64,000 nucleotides of DNA from Bombilactobacillus mellis (GCF_000967245.1 NZ_KQ033878.1:124001-188000), one strand, 5' to 3'; numbered from the stretch's first letter, positions 9,969 through 19,309 are shown. Notes: a model not told the origin generated them from the letters alone. Numbers and translations: made by a program.

Positions 9969-10882
9969 TTTATACCATTACGGCTAATCCCTCAATTGAT
10001 TATGTTTTACAGTTAAAAAAACTCACCGTTGGTGTGGTCAATCGGACCCAAGCTGATTTTAAATTACCTGGAGGTAAAGGTATTAATGTTTCCCGCATTC
10101 TCCAAGAACTGGCGATAAATTCTACTGCTTGGGGCTTTGTTGGCGGTGAGACGGGGCAAATGTTCACTCATATGCTGCAGCAACATCATTTAAACACTGA
10201 TTTTGTGACAGTAAGTGGTGATACCCGCATTAATGTTAAAGTCAAAGCCGAAGATGAGGAAACAGAAATTAACGGTCAAGGCCCGGCCATTAGTGCCTCT
10301 GAAAAGGCGGCTTTATTGGATAAAGTCAGTCACATTAGTGCGCAAGATGTTGTTATCATGTCTGGCAGTTTACCTTTACAATTAGATAATCAATTTTATC
10401 TGGAAATTGCTCAACTGGTAAAACAATTAGGAGCGCAATTTGTCATTGATACCACTGGAAAGGCCTTACTAGACACCTTATCGCTTCATCCGCTGGTAAT
10501 TAAGCCCAACCATCATGAATTAGCCGAGTTATTTCAGACGACTTTCACTGATACAAAACAAATTATTGCAGCTGCTCAAAAGCTGTTAACACAAGGGGCT
10601 CAAAATGTTTTGGTTTCCATGGCCGGGGCTGGAGCTTTGTTAGTCACACCGGAGCACGCCTATCAGTGTAACGCACCAAAAGAAGCTGTCAAAAATTCGG
10701 TGGGTGCTGGTGATTCGATGATTGCCGGTTTTGTTGGTACGTGGATGCAGAATCAGGATCCAGTTGCTAGCCTGCATCAAGGTGCAGCCTGTGGATCTGC
10801 GACGGCCTTTAGTGAAGATTTAGCACAAAAAGCAAAAATTCAAGAAGTTTATCAAAAAATTAAAATTACCCAAATCCAATAA
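9965..10882 (+). CDS. fruK: 1-phosphofructokinase
   Basis: PfkB-family kinase (305 residues) that converts fructose-1-phosphate, made by FruA, into fructose-1,6-bisphosphate for glycolysis. The substrate motif GGKGINVSR is near 37-45 and the ATP/anion-hole motif GAGDSMIAGF near 248. TTG start overlapping the fruR TGA (TTGA), with GGAGG eight bases upstream. Tagatose-6-phosphate kinase is the main alternative in this family; the fruR-fruA neighbours favour fructose-1-phosphate. Confidence 0.95.
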   Translation: MIYTITANPSIDYVLQLKKLTVGVVNRTQADFKLPGGKGINVSRILQELAINSTAWGFVGGETGQMFTHMLQQHHLNTDFVTVSGDTRINVKVKAEDEETEINGQGPAISASEKAALLDKVSHISAQDVVIMSGSLPLQLDNQFYLEIAQLVKQLGAQFVIDTTGKALLDTLSLHPLVIKPNHHELAELFQTTFTDTKQIIAAAQKLLTQGAQNVLVSMAGAGALLVTPEHAYQCNAPKEAVKNSVGAGDSMIAGFVGTWMQNQDPVASLHQGAACGSATAFSEDLAQKAKIQEVYQKIKITQIQ

Positions 10883-10898
10883 AAGTGAGGAAAAATTC

Positions 10899-12848
10899 AT
10901 GGATTTAAAAGAATTACTCCGTAAAGATGTCATGATTATGGATTTGCAAGCCACAACCAAAGAAGCAGCAATTGATGAAATGGTTGCAAACTATAAAAAA
11001 CATGACGTAATCGATGATGTAGATCTTTTTAAAGCTGATATTTTAAAACGTGAAGCAGAAACCAGCACCGGGATTGGTGATGGCATTGCGATGCCGCATG
11101 CGCGCGATAAGGCTGTTAAAGAAGCAACAGTTATGTTTGCCAAAAGTAATAAAGGGGTTGATTATGATGCTCTTGACGGGCAACCAGTTAATCTCTTCTT
11201 TATGATTGCGGCTCCTGAGGGTGCCGATAGCTTACATCTTCAGGCTTTAGCTGCCCTTTCGGCTCTTTTAATTAACCCAAAATTAGTAGCTGATTTAAAA
11301 AAAGCTCAAACTCCTGAACAAGTGCAGGAACTTTTTGATGCTGCTGAAAAAGCTAAAGAAGCCAAAGATCAGGCTGATAAAGCTCAACAACAAGCTGCTA
11401 GTGCTGGGGCGGCTGCTTCAAATTCCCAAAAATCTCAAAAAGGTTTTATCGTTGCAGTCTCTGCTTGTCCTAATGGTATCGCTCATACGTATATGGCTGA
11501 AGCCGCTTTGAAAGAACAGGCAGAAAAATTAGGGGTTGATATTCGCGTAGAAACCAATGGTTCTGAAGGCGTAAAGAATAAATTAACTGCTGCGGAAATT
11601 GCGCAAGCTGACGGTGTAATTATTACCGCTGATAAAAAAGTCGATATGCCCCGTTTTGATGGCAAACCGCTCTTAAATCGCCCAGTTATTGATGGAATTA
11701 ACAAGCCGCAGGAATTAATTGAAAAAGTTGAATCCGGAAAAGCTCCAATTTACCATGCTGATCCAAGTGAAGCTGGCGCCGGTACTAATGATGAAGGCGA
11801 AGAAAAATCGCTTTGGAATCGAATTTATGCTGATTTGATGAATGGGGTTTCCCACATGCTGCCGTTTGTGGTCGGCGGCGGAATTCTGATGGCTTTATCA
11901 TTCTTGTTAGAAAATACAGTAGGACCTAAATCAACTACTTTTTTGTTCTTTAATGGGATTGGTAATTTTGCTTTTAGTTTCTTAATTCCGGTTTTAGCAG
12001 CTTATATTGCTGTTTCTATGGCTGATCTTCCTGCATTAATGCCTGGTTTTGTTGCTGGTTATATGGCTTCGCAAGCCAGTGCCAGTTTTGTGCATTCCAG
12101 TAGTCCGGCTGGTTTTATTGGCGGTCTGTTAGGTGGATTTATTGCTGGTTGGGTCATTGTACTGTTGAAAAAGGTTTTTGCGAAAGTGCCAAAATCTTTG
12201 GAAGGACTCAAACCAATGTTATTGTATCCGGTCTTTGGCTTACTGATTGTCGGTGCCATTATGTATTTTGCCATCGATCCGATTTTTGCAGTAGTCAACC
12301 AATTTATTACACAACTTTTGACACACATGGGTACCGGTAATGCGGTCATTTTAGGTGCTATTTTAGCCGGAATGATGGCCTTAGATATGGGTGGTCCTTT
12401 CAATAAAGCAGCCTACGCCTTTGCAATTGGTACTTTCACCGCTACGAAGGATGGTGCTTTAATGGCAGCAGTAATGGCTGGCGGGATGATTCCACCATTG
12501 GCCATTGCCTTAGCCACGACCGTTTGGAAAAATAAATTTACGCAACAAGAACATGAAGCGGGCATGAGTAATTATATTTTAGGTGCAGCTTTTATTACTG
12601 AGGGTGCTATTCCTTTTGCCGCGGCGGATCCTTTACATGTTATTATCTCCAGTGTAATTGGGGCTGCGATTGGTGGCGGCTTAACACAATTATGGAAAGT
12701 CAATGTTCCAGCTCCTCATGGCGGAATCTTTGTTTCACCGCTCTCTAATCGGCCTTGGTTATTCATCTTAGCCGTGGTTGTGGGAGCAATTATTGCCGGT
12801 ATTATTTATGGCCTCTGGAAGCCGGCTCCAAAAGCAGCTGACAAATAA
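10899..12848 (+). CDS. fruA: PTS fructose transporter subunit IIABC
   Basis: Membrane phosphotransferase that imports fructose as fructose-1-phosphate. It has 649 residues in the order IIA (about 1-150, phosphorylated His67 in MPHARD), an Ala/Lys/Gln linker, IIB (about 183-285, phosphocysteine Cys190 in VSACPNGIAHTY) and IIC (about 310-640, eight to ten membrane segments, GAIPFAAADP near 570). All three phosphotransfer parts are intact. It is the last gene of the fruRKA operon, sixteen bases after fruK, and is followed by a strong terminator. Confidence 0.97.
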   Translation: MDLKELLRKDVMIMDLQATTKEAAIDEMVANYKKHDVIDDVDLFKADILKREAETSTGIGDGIAMPHARDKAVKEATVMFAKSNKGVDYDALDGQPVNLFFMIAAPEGADSLHLQALAALSALLINPKLVADLKKAQTPEQVQELFDAAEKAKEAKDQADKAQQQAASAGAAASNSQKSQKGFIVAVSACPNGIAHTYMAEAALKEQAEKLGVDIRVETNGSEGVKNKLTAAEIAQADGVIITADKKVDMPRFDGKPLLNRPVIDGINKPQELIEKVESGKAPIYHADPSEAGAGTNDEGEEKSLWNRIYADLMNGVSHMLPFVVGGGILMALSFLLENTVGPKSTTFLFFNGIGNFAFSFLIPVLAAYIAVSMADLPALMPGFVAGYMASQASASFVHSSSPAGFIGGLLGGFIAGWVIVLLKKVFAKVPKSLEGLKPMLLYPVFGLLIVGAIMYFAIDPIFAVVNQFITQLLTHMGTGNAVILGAILAGMMALDMGGPFNKAAYAFAIGTFTATKDGALMAAVMAGGMIPPLAIALATTVWKNKFTQQEHEAGMSNYILGAAFITEGAIPFAAADPLHVIISSVIGAAIGGGLTQLWKVNVPAPHGGIFVSPLSNRPWLFILAVVVGAIIAGIIYGLWKPAPKAADK

Positions 12849-12865
12849 TTTATAACTAAAATTAA

Positions 12866-12908
12866 AACTGTAAATTCAGTATTGAAGGACTGAATTTACA
12901 GTTTTTTT
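12866..12908 (+). terminator. Terminator of fruRKA
   Basis: A 15-bp perfect stem, AACTGTAAATTCAGT with ACTGAATTTACAGTT, around an 8-nt loop, followed by a run of T. Confidence 0.95.
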
Positions 12909-13002
12909 GTAGTAAATTTTCTTTTTAATTAGATTAAAACAAACTCTCAGCTTTTATTTTATTATATTATGAAAGAAAAGAATAATTGTAAGAAGGTATT
13001 TT

Positions 13003-13617
13003 ATGATTAAAGAAGCTTGTGTTGGTGATTTTCGATCTGCAGTACGCGCAATTCATCACGGTGCCAATCGGCTCGAATTAAATGCTGACCTCGACCATGG
13101 CGGCATCACTCCCAGTTTAGGAGTAATCACAGAAACAGTCCGTTTTGCACACCAACATCATATTCCGGTGATCGTGATGTTGCGCCCACGCGGAGGCAAT
13201 TTTATCTATTCTCACCATGAAATCCAAATTATGCGTTTTGATGCGCAAAAAATTGCTCAAGCTCAAGCTGACGGAATTGCCCTCGGCATTTTAACTTCCC
13301 ATCACCAATTACAAACCGAACAACTACTGTATGTTACCCAGCAATTGCCTCTGGAATTAACTTTTCACATGGCTTTTGATCAAATTGCAAACCAAGCGGC
13401 GGCTTTGCACTGGCTGAGTCAACATCATTTTCAACGCATCTTAACGCATGGCGGACCTTTAAATCAACCTTTAAATATTAAACATTTGCAAGAATTAATT
13501 ACTTTAGCGGCTCATCAAATCCAAATTCTACCCGGTGGTGGCATCACCAAAGGTAACGTGGCTGATATCATGCGGGTATTAAATGTCGAACAAGCCCATG
13601 GCAGTAAGATAGTTTAA
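13003..13617 (+). CDS. cutC: CutC family protein
   Basis: TIM-barrel protein of the CutC family, 204 residues. Visible family motifs are GANRLELNADLDHGGITPS near the start, PVIVMLRPRGGNF, LTFHMAFDQ, RILTHGG and LPGGGI. It was named for copper homeostasis, but that role is poorly supported in Gram-positives and the reaction is unknown. AGAAGG precedes the ATG. It lies downstream of the fru terminator and upstream of the glycosyltransferase, with about 100 bases to the latter. Confidence 0.88.
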   Translation: MIKEACVGDFRSAVRAIHHGANRLELNADLDHGGITPSLGVITETVRFAHQHHIPVIVMLRPRGGNFIYSHHEIQIMRFDAQKIAQAQADGIALGILTSHHQLQTEQLLYVTQQLPLELTFHMAFDQIANQAAALHWLSQHHFQRILTHGGPLNQPLNIKHLQELITLAAHQIQILPGGGITKGNVADIMRVLNVEQAHGSKIV

Positions 13618-13720
13618 TAGCAACTTTTGCCCCATTGGCCAGTAAGAGTGGTAAATTAGGACTAGATGCAGTCAATTTCTTGATTGTATCTAAATATTTT
13701 TTATAGGAGGATGAAGTTTT

Positions 13721-14872
13721 GTGGTTAAACCTTTAAAAACACAAGTTGCATCTGTTCAAGAAGGTGATATTCATGATTATGATAGTATTCTTGATTATTT
13801 TAATAATAAAATGGCCCAGCAGGATCTAAAAAAGAATTATCATTCCATAACTTTCGTCACTACAGGCATTGAGGCCTATAATGGCGGTCAAACGACTATG
13901 CTGCATTTAGGAACTCTTTTAACTCAAGCAGGTTATGCTGTTTATTATTTAAGTTATGTCCCTCAAAGTACTGCAAGCATGGAAAATAACGCCGAATTTA
14001 ATTATCCGGGTTATCAAGGTACATGTTTAGAAATGTCCGAAATGAACAATCACCAATCTGATATCTGGATTGCTACTCTCTGGGAATCTGCTTATATTAT
14101 TAAAAACCTTCCCGGTTACAAAATTTACTTTGTTCAAGATTACGAGCCTTATTTTTATCCTTTTGGAGACCGCTTTCAATTAGCTAAAAAGACTTATGAA
14201 TTGGGGTTGCATATGATTTCTCTAGGGCCTTGGTGTAAACAAATGGTGCAAAATAATTGTCAGGTGCACAGCCCGTTAGATCAAATCAATTTTCCGGTAG
14301 ATTTAGAAAATTATCCTTATAAAAAACGCGATTTTAGTACTTACCAAAATAAAAAAACTATTAAATTAGCCGTCTATACTAAATTCAATAGTCCCAGACG
14401 AGCTCCGATTAATATTCAATTTATCTTAAATAATTGTGAGAAAATTCTTCACAATCAAGGCTATCAATTAAAAATTAATTACTTTGGCACAGAAAAAGAG
14501 GAAACGTTTATTAACGGGCAAAACTTAGGTAAACTGACCCGACCTGAACTAATACAGCTTTATCAACAATGCGACTTTGGGATTGCACCCTCAATGACCA
14601 ATTTTTCCTTAGTACCTTTCGAAATGATGAGCACTGGTTTACCTTTTATCGATTTTCAAGAAGGTACAGGGCGTCATTTCATTGCACCCCATTGTTGTTT
14701 TTATACGCACTTTGATGAAAATGAATTAGCCCACTTACTTATTCGATTATGCCAAGATCCCACAACTTTGCAAACTGTGACAAATAATGCCCGTCAACAT
14801 TTGCATTCAATCACTTGGGATCGAACCTTGGCTGATATTCTGAATATCCTAGCTCATTTACCACAAAAATAA
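13721..14872 (+). CDS. Glycosyltransferase, WsaF/GT4-like
   Basis: Predicted cytoplasmic glycosyltransferase of 383 residues with a GT-B fold. Near residue 140 it has YFVQDYEPYFYP and near 285 GIAPSMTNFSLVPFEMMSTG, the C-terminal nucleotide-sugar binding region with the expected Glu. The first motif resembles WsaF-type rhamnosyltransferases that build cell-surface polysaccharides. No sugar-nucleotide or export genes lie nearby, so it stands alone and its substrate cannot be told. GTG start, with AGGAGGA about nine bases upstream. The spacing suggests either its own promoter or read-through from cutC. Confidence 0.75.
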   Translation: MVKPLKTQVASVQEGDIHDYDSILDYFNNKMAQQDLKKNYHSITFVTTGIEAYNGGQTTMLHLGTLLTQAGYAVYYLSYVPQSTASMENNAEFNYPGYQGTCLEMSEMNNHQSDIWIATLWESAYIIKNLPGYKIYFVQDYEPYFYPFGDRFQLAKKTYELGLHMISLGPWCKQMVQNNCQVHSPLDQINFPVDLENYPYKKRDFSTYQNKKTIKLAVYTKFNSPRRAPINIQFILNNCEKILHNQGYQLKINYFGTEKEETFINGQNLGKLTRPELIQLYQQCDFGIAPSMTNFSLVPFEMMSTGLPFIDFQEGTGRHFIAPHCCFYTHFDENELAHLLIRLCQDPTTLQTVTNNARQHLHSITWDRTLADILNILAHLPQK

Positions 14873-14897
14873 ATCGTAAATTAAATTTCAAGACCTT

Positions 14898-14929
14898 AAA
14901 AAAGCTGTGCTATCAAGCACAGCTTTTTT
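14898..14929. terminator. Bidirectional terminator between glycosyltransferase and uvrC
   Basis: AAAAAGCTGTGC pairs with GCACAGCTTTTT around a 6-nt loop. A-tract and T-tract flank it, so it can stop transcription of both converging genes. Confidence 0.93.
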
Positions 14930-14935
14930 AATTGC

Positions 14936-16747
14936 TTAAGAGCCAATTTTACGAATTGGTGTGGTCGATAAGGATAACTTGATAGTTTGCGCAACAGTTT
15001 GAGAAACTCCCAATTTCATTAAATCTTCTACGGGGGCTTCTTTGATTTTTCTGACAGACCCATAATTCTTTAATAACTTAATTCGGGTCTTCGGTCCTAC
15101 ACCCTTGATACTTTCTAATTGCGATGATAAAGCATTTTTACTATGTGTCTTGCGATGATAACTAATAACAAAACGATGGACTTCGTCTTGAATTCTTTGC
15201 AACAAATAAAAACCCTCACTTTTAGGATCCAGCGGTACATTTAATCCTTGTTCACCCACAATCAGGTGGGAAGTATTATGATGATTATCTTTTACCATTC
15301 CGGCCACAGGAATATGAATTCCTAATTCATTATGCAAAACATCTAAAACTACCCGCAATTCAATCAACCCCCCGTCCATCAAAATCAAATCAGGCAAGGG
15401 TTTCTTTTCCTTTAGTAATCTTGAATAGCGGCGATAAATTACTTCTCGGGTATTAGCTGCTTCATCAGCACCATTATGTTCTTCCAATTCATTTTTAATT
15501 TTATATTTTCGGTAATTAGATTTTTGCGGTTTACCATCAACAAAGCTGACCATTGCCGAGACGGGATCCATCCCTTGAATATGCGAATGATCAAAAGATT
15601 CAATGACATGACCATAAGGTAAATCTAAAGCGGCAAAAATTTGCTTTTGGGCTTCGACAGTTTGACGATTATCCAACTCCATTAAACGAAACTTTTCTAA
15701 CAAAACTAATTTGGCATTCTCTTGTGCCATCTGCAATAAATCGCGCTTTTGTCCTCGTTGAGGTGTACGCAAAGGCACATGCAAAATTTGCGCTAAAGTA
15801 GAACGGTCGACTGCTTGCGGCACCAAAATTTCTCGAGGCAGAACATTATTTTTGCGATTATAAAATTGTAATATAAAAGAAGCCAGTTCTTCTTCCGGAG
15901 TATTGATACACGGAAAAATTCTTTTTTCACGCTTCATCAGGCGCGCTTGGCGGATAAAAAAGACTTGAATAGAAATCCAGCCCTTATCCACATAATAATT
16001 AAATAAGTCTCGGGGTGTATGATCATGAGAAATAATCTTTTGTTTTTCTACTGTTTGCTCAATATAGTGAACTTGATCTCGTAATTCTGCCGCCCGTTCA
16101 AATTTCAAGTTTTTGGAGGCTGTTGCCATTTTTTGTTGTAAACTCTTTTTTACACTGCTGACATTACCGTTTAAAAAACTTTTAATCTTGGCAATTTGCC
16201 GATCATAAGTGGCAACAGGTACTTCTTGAAAGCACGCCCCTAAACATTGCCCCATATGATAATAGAGACACGGTCGGCCTAAATTACCCTTGCAACGTCG
16301 TAAAGGATAAACTTTTTGTAAGAAGTGTAAGGTTCCTTCTGCCGCATAAACATTGGGATAAGGTCCAAAATAATAGCCGCCATCCTTTTTAACTTGACCA
16401 GTAATCATCATTTGGGGATCTCGTTCGTTAGTAATTTTAATATAAGGATAACCGGTGCCCTTTTTAAGTTTAATATTAAAATAAGGTTGATGTTTTTGAA
16501 TTAAGGTAATCTCTAATAAAAAAGCCTCTTTATCAGTAGAAGTAATAATCGTTTCAAAATCACGAATCTCACTAACCAATTTGGCAGTTTTGCCTTCATG
16601 AGAACTTTTAAAATAAGAGCGCACGCGATGTTTTAAATTTTTAGCTTTTCCAACGTAAATAATTTTGGCGTTAATGTCCTTCATCAGATAACAACCCGGA
16701 CGATCAGGCAATAACGCTAATTTATGTTCCAAATATTCAGTTGCCAT
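14936..16747 (-). CDS. uvrC: Excinuclease ABC subunit C
   Basis: Nuclease of nucleotide excision repair that makes both cuts after UvrAB damage recognition. It has 603 residues. The GIY-YIG domain is at about 13-95 (GCYLMKDINAKIIYVGKAK), a Cys-rich segment is near 150-172 (RRCKGNLGRPCLYYHMGQC), a UvrB-interacting UVR segment near 200-235, the RNase-H-like second nuclease near 380-520 with ESFDHSHIQG, and a C-terminal helix-hairpin-helix pair (IKGVGPKTRIKLLKNYGS). AAAGGAGA precedes the ATG. No other uvr gene is nearby. Confidence 0.97.
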   Translation of the reverse strand: MATEYLEHKLALLPDRPGCYLMKDINAKIIYVGKAKNLKHRVRSYFKSSHEGKTAKLVSEIRDFETIITSTDKEAFLLEITLIQKHQPYFNIKLKKGTGYPYIKITNERDPQMMITGQVKKDGGYYFGPYPNVYAAEGTLHFLQKVYPLRRCKGNLGRPCLYYHMGQCLGACFQEVPVATYDRQIAKIKSFLNGNVSSVKKSLQQKMATASKNLKFERAAELRDQVHYIEQTVEKQKIISHDHTPRDLFNYYVDKGWISIQVFFIRQARLMKREKRIFPCINTPEEELASFILQFYNRKNNVLPREILVPQAVDRSTLAQILHVPLRTPQRGQKRDLLQMAQENAKLVLLEKFRLMELDNRQTVEAQKQIFAALDLPYGHVIESFDHSHIQGMDPVSAMVSFVDGKPQKSNYRKYKIKNELEEHNGADEAANTREVIYRRYSRLLKEKKPLPDLILMDGGLIELRVVLDVLHNELGIHIPVAGMVKDNHHNTSHLIVGEQGLNVPLDPKSEGFYLLQRIQDEVHRFVISYHRKTHSKNALSSQLESIKGVGPKTRIKLLKNYGSVRKIKEAPVEDLMKLGVSQTVAQTIKLSLSTTPIRKIGS

Positions 16748-16809
16748 CGCTAATCTCCTTTACTTGCTGGAAGATATTTTACTATTTTTCTCAATAAATA
16801 CCAACAATT

Positions 16810-16838
16810 TTGCAAACCTTAGCGTAATTATATATAAT
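16810..16838 (+). promoter_or_regulatory. Strong sigma-A promoter of the 49-residue gene
   Basis: -35 TTGCAA (16810-16815), 17-bp spacer, and a consensus -10 TATAAT (16833-16838). The start codon of the small gene is about 22 bases further on. Confidence 0.82.
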
Positions 16839-16860
16839 AGCCTAAAAAGGAGCGATGAGA

Positions 16861-17010
16861 ATGGGATTAACTGTAAAACGAGAAAATGATTTTGGAAGTT
16901 TATTTGATAAGTTTGCCTCTTTACCAGATGACGTCAAAAAAAATGTGGCTACCGTTGATCAAGCGGATAAAAAATCCAAGGCTTCTAAAAACAACCAGGC
17001 AAAAAAATAA
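16861..17010 (+). CDS. Small charged protein, SPJ_0845-like
   Basis: A 49-residue soluble protein, starting MGLTVKRENDFGSLFDKF and ending in a Lys/Asn/Gln/Ala-rich tail with no membrane segment. AAAGGAG ends eight bases before the ATG at 16861; an in-frame ATG at 16855 is too close to that site. It has its own near-consensus promoter and terminator, which argues that it is real. The MGLT-K...L-D-FA start resembles a small conserved Lactobacillales family that I recall as SPJ_0845; this name is tentative and the function unknown. Divergent from uvrC. Confidence 0.7.
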   Translation: MGLTVKRENDFGSLFDKFASLPDDVKKNVATVDQADKKSKASKNNQAKK

Positions 17011-17061
17011 TCAAAATATAATTTAGCAAATCAAAAATCATCTAAAATTAAAGCACGATTT

Positions 17062-17104
17062 AATACACGATTCTGGCTCTTCAACCAAAATCGTGTATTT
17101 TAAT
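17062..17104 (+). terminator. Terminator of the 49-residue gene
   Basis: ATACACGATT pairs with AATCGTGTAT around a loop of about 16 nt, followed by TTTTAATTT. Confidence 0.8.
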
Positions 17105-17181
17105 TTCTCAATCATAAGTTTTTAAATTTTTATTTGAGCCTGAATGCTGCTCCAGCTTTTCGATCGGTGTTTTTTTTAAGT

Positions 17182-17553
17182 TTATTTTCTTAATTGCAGC
17201 TTTTTTAAGCTCTGAGAAATGGTCGTCCATGAGCTGTCAATTTGCGCCAAAGTCCCTGCAGTATAAGCACCCTCAACTAAAGCTACATCAAATTTATGAA
17301 TAACCTTAGTGGTAGTTTCTTGAACCATTTCCAGATTCATCTTCGAGCTGCCTAAATCATAGAAGGCCAAAATTTCTGCACCTTGATTTTGTTGTACTGC
17401 CTGTTGAATTAATTCAAAAGAAGAACCTAACTGACCTTCTTCAGTGCCTCCTGTGTAGGTAATAGAAATATCAGGCGCGGCTTGAGCTACTAGTTGAGCT
17501 ACTCCTTGAGCAATTTCCGGAACATGTGAAACAATTAAAATACCATATTTCAT
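17182..17553 (-). CDS. dhaM: PTS-dependent dihydroxyacetone kinase, phosphotransfer subunit DhaM
   Basis: Single-domain EIIA of the mannose-type fold, 123 residues, which passes phosphate from HPr to ADP bound in DhaL. The phosphorylated His is in SHVPEIAQG near residue 9; GGTEEGQLGSS marks the next conserved loop. It lacks the extra HPr and EI-like domains of the enterobacterial DhaM, as expected for lactic acid bacteria. I chose ATG 17553 because GGAGG lies eight bases upstream; ATG 17559 would be only one to two bases from it. Last gene of dhaKLM. Confidence 0.92.
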   Translation of the reverse strand: MKYGILIVSHVPEIAQGVAQLVAQAAPDISITYTGGTEEGQLGSSFELIQQAVQQNQGAEILAFYDLGSSKMNLEMVQETTTKVIHKFDVALVEGAYTAGTLAQIDSSWTTISQSLKKLQLRK

Positions 17554-17566
17554 CAGCATGCCTCCC

Positions 17567-18151
17567 TTAATTTAGTACTTGCAATAAATCAGTAAATAAA
17601 ATCGTACTGCTTTGAGCCCCGGGATCGAGATGCCCTTGAGAACGTTCTCCCAAATAACTGGCACGTCCTTTGGTAGCTTCTAAATTTAAGGTAGCCTGTA
17701 AATGCGAGTCTAAGTTGGCTTGATTAAATTGTTGTTGCTGTAAGTCTGCTGCTACCGGCTGCCAAATATCATACATTGTTTTTTCACCGCCATTAACCTG
17801 TCCGCGCCGTTTAATTCCTAAAGCTCCGGCATTAATCACAGAGGCTAAATCATCATCTTGATTTTGTAAATATTTAGACATCTCTAAAAAAGCCGTTCCA
17901 TAAAGCGGCCCTGAGGCCCCGCCTACCTTACTAATCAAAGCAAAAGCTACTTGTTTCAGCAAATCACTGACTTTTTGATCCTGTGATTGTGAAAGAATTT
18001 TAGAAACTTGTTCCATTCCGCGTACCATATTGGTTCCATGATCGCCGTCGCCAATAGCAGTATCCAGTTCATTTAAATGGGCCTGGTTTTTTTGAATATC
18101 TTGAACAAATAATTGCAGCCATTTGTAAGTCATTGCTTGTGTTAATTTCAT
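17567..18151 (-). CDS. dhaL: Dihydroxyacetone kinase, ADP-binding subunit DhaL
   Basis: Subunit that holds ADP/Mg as a fixed cofactor, receives phosphate from DhaM and gives it to the substrate on DhaK. It has 194 residues. The metal-binding Asp cluster is in LDTAIGDGDHGTN near 29-41, and nucleotide contacts lie in KVGGASGPLYGT and ERSQGHLDPGAQSS. It begins three bases after dhaK and ends 13 bases before dhaM, so the three are made together. Confidence 0.95.
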   Translation of the reverse strand: MKLTQAMTYKWLQLFVQDIQKNQAHLNELDTAIGDGDHGTNMVRGMEQVSKILSQSQDQKVSDLLKQVAFALISKVGGASGPLYGTAFLEMSKYLQNQDDDLASVINAGALGIKRRGQVNGGEKTMYDIWQPVAADLQQQQFNQANLDSHLQATLNLEATKGRASYLGERSQGHLDPGAQSSTILFTDLLQVLN

Positions 18152-18154
18152 TTT

Positions 18155-19147
18155 TTACCACCCTAATGTTTGAACATCTTGTTGTAAATACTCTTGCCAA
18201 CTATCCTCTAACTTTAACAGCGTTACTGATAAACCACTCATATCCAGTGAAGTGACTAAATTACCAACTTTGGTAAAGCCCACCTGAAAATGCTGTTGTT
18301 GCAAATAATCTAAGATATCATTCATAAAAATATATTGTTCCATTAAAGGAGTTGCACCCATACCGTTCACTAAAACTGCTAATTCATCAGTTGTTTGTAA
18401 ATCCTGATATTCGGCTAAAATTTTAGTCAACAACTCTTGCGCCAACTGGGAAGATGACTGAATTTTTTGAGTTGAGTATCCTCTTTCATTATGAATTCCC
18501 ACACCATATTCAATTTCGTCATCTTTAAGATTAAAACCGGGATGGCCTACAGCCGGAACCGTCGCAGCTTGTAAAGCAATTCCTAAAGTTTTAGTATTAG
18601 TCACTACTTTTTGTCCTAAGTTTAGTAATTGTTCTAAGGTATAGCCCTGCCGTGCAGCTGCTCCCAAAATTTTTTCGACTAAAACAGTCCCGGCAACGCC
18701 TCGTCGCCCCTGCTGACTATCGGGCAGGGAAACATCATCGTCAACCACAATAGTTGCTACTTTAATATTATCCGCTTGAGCCATTTCTTGAGCCATATCA
18801 AAATTCATTACATCGCCGGAATAATTTTTGACAATTAAAAGAACCCCTTGACCCTGATCAGCTGCCTTAATAGCAGCATAAATTTGATCAGGAGTCGGCG
18901 AAGTAAAAATTTCCCCACAAACAGCAGCTGTCAACATTCCTGCACCAACAAAACCCGCGTGTAATGGTTCATGGCCACTGCCACCGCCGGAGACCAATCC
19001 TACTTGTGGTCTTTGGGCAAAGAGTTCATCATTTCTAATCACTGCCTGCGTGTTAGGAATCCTTCTTAGTAAGCCATTGCTAGATTTTACCAAGCCTGTA
19101 ACCATTTCTGGTACGATGTTAGTTACCTGATTAATAATCTTTTTCAA
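18155..19147 (-). CDS. dhaK: Dihydroxyacetone kinase, substrate-binding subunit DhaK
   Basis: Binds dihydroxyacetone covalently and presents it for phosphorylation to DHAP, which enters glycolysis. It has 330 residues. GGGSGHEP is at 54-61 and the hemiaminal-forming His219 is in [10 protein letters not shown]. That His is lost in DhaQ-type coactivator paralogs, so this is an active kinase subunit. TTG start with AAAGGAGA about eight bases upstream. No DhaS regulator, glycerol dehydrogenase or glycerol facilitator gene is adjacent, so the source of dihydroxyacetone is not shown here. Confidence 0.95.
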   Translation of the reverse strand: MKKIINQVTNIVPEMVTGLVKSSNGLLRRIPNTQAVIRNDELFAQRPQVGLVSGGGSGHEPLHAGFVGAGMLTAAVCGEIFTSPTPDQIYAAIKAADQGQGVLLIVKNYSGDVMNFDMAQEMAQADNIKVATIVVDDDVSLPDSQQGRRGVAGTVLVEKILGAAARQGYTLEQLLNLGQKVVTNTKTLGIALQAATVPAVGHPGFNLKDDEIEYGVGIHNERGYSTQKIQSSSQLAQELLTKILAEYQDLQTTDELAVLVNGMGATPLMEQYIFMNDILDYLQQQHFQVGFTKVGNLVTSLDMSGLSVTLLKLEDSWQEYLQQDVQTLGW

Positions 19148-19172
19148 ATTATAATCTCCTTTTTTTAAAGCT

Positions 19173-19201
19173 ATTATAACTCTGATAGCGCTTTAACCAT
19201 A
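19173..19201 (-). promoter_or_regulatory. dhaKLM promoter with cre-like CcpA site
   Basis: A minus-strand -10 TATAAT lies at 19173-19178. Immediately upstream, at 19183-19196, is TTAAAGCGCTATCA (minus strand), a near match to the palindromic cre consensus TGAAAGCGCTTTCA with two differences. It occupies the -35/-10 spacer, a position where CcpA binding would repress. The -35 is poor. Confidence 0.65.
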
Positions 19202-19260
19202 GAATAATTCTGCTTCAGCAGCTTTTTAGATCTGGCAAATTTATCTGGTTTTTTGCTATT

Positions 19261-19293
19261 AAAAAGAGCTCAAACCTTACGGTTGAGCTCTTT
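19261..19293 (-). terminator. Terminator of clpX-engB
   Basis: On the minus strand AAGAGCTCAA pairs with TTGAGCTCTT around a loop of about 9 nt, followed by a T run. It lies about 17 bases after the engB stop. Confidence 0.9.
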
Positions 19294-19309
19294 AGATGAC
19301 GATATTCTG

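Noticed and set aside
12059-12403. Open frame of 114 codons antisense to fruA
   Set aside because: A shadow of the membrane domain of fruA, without a ribosome site.
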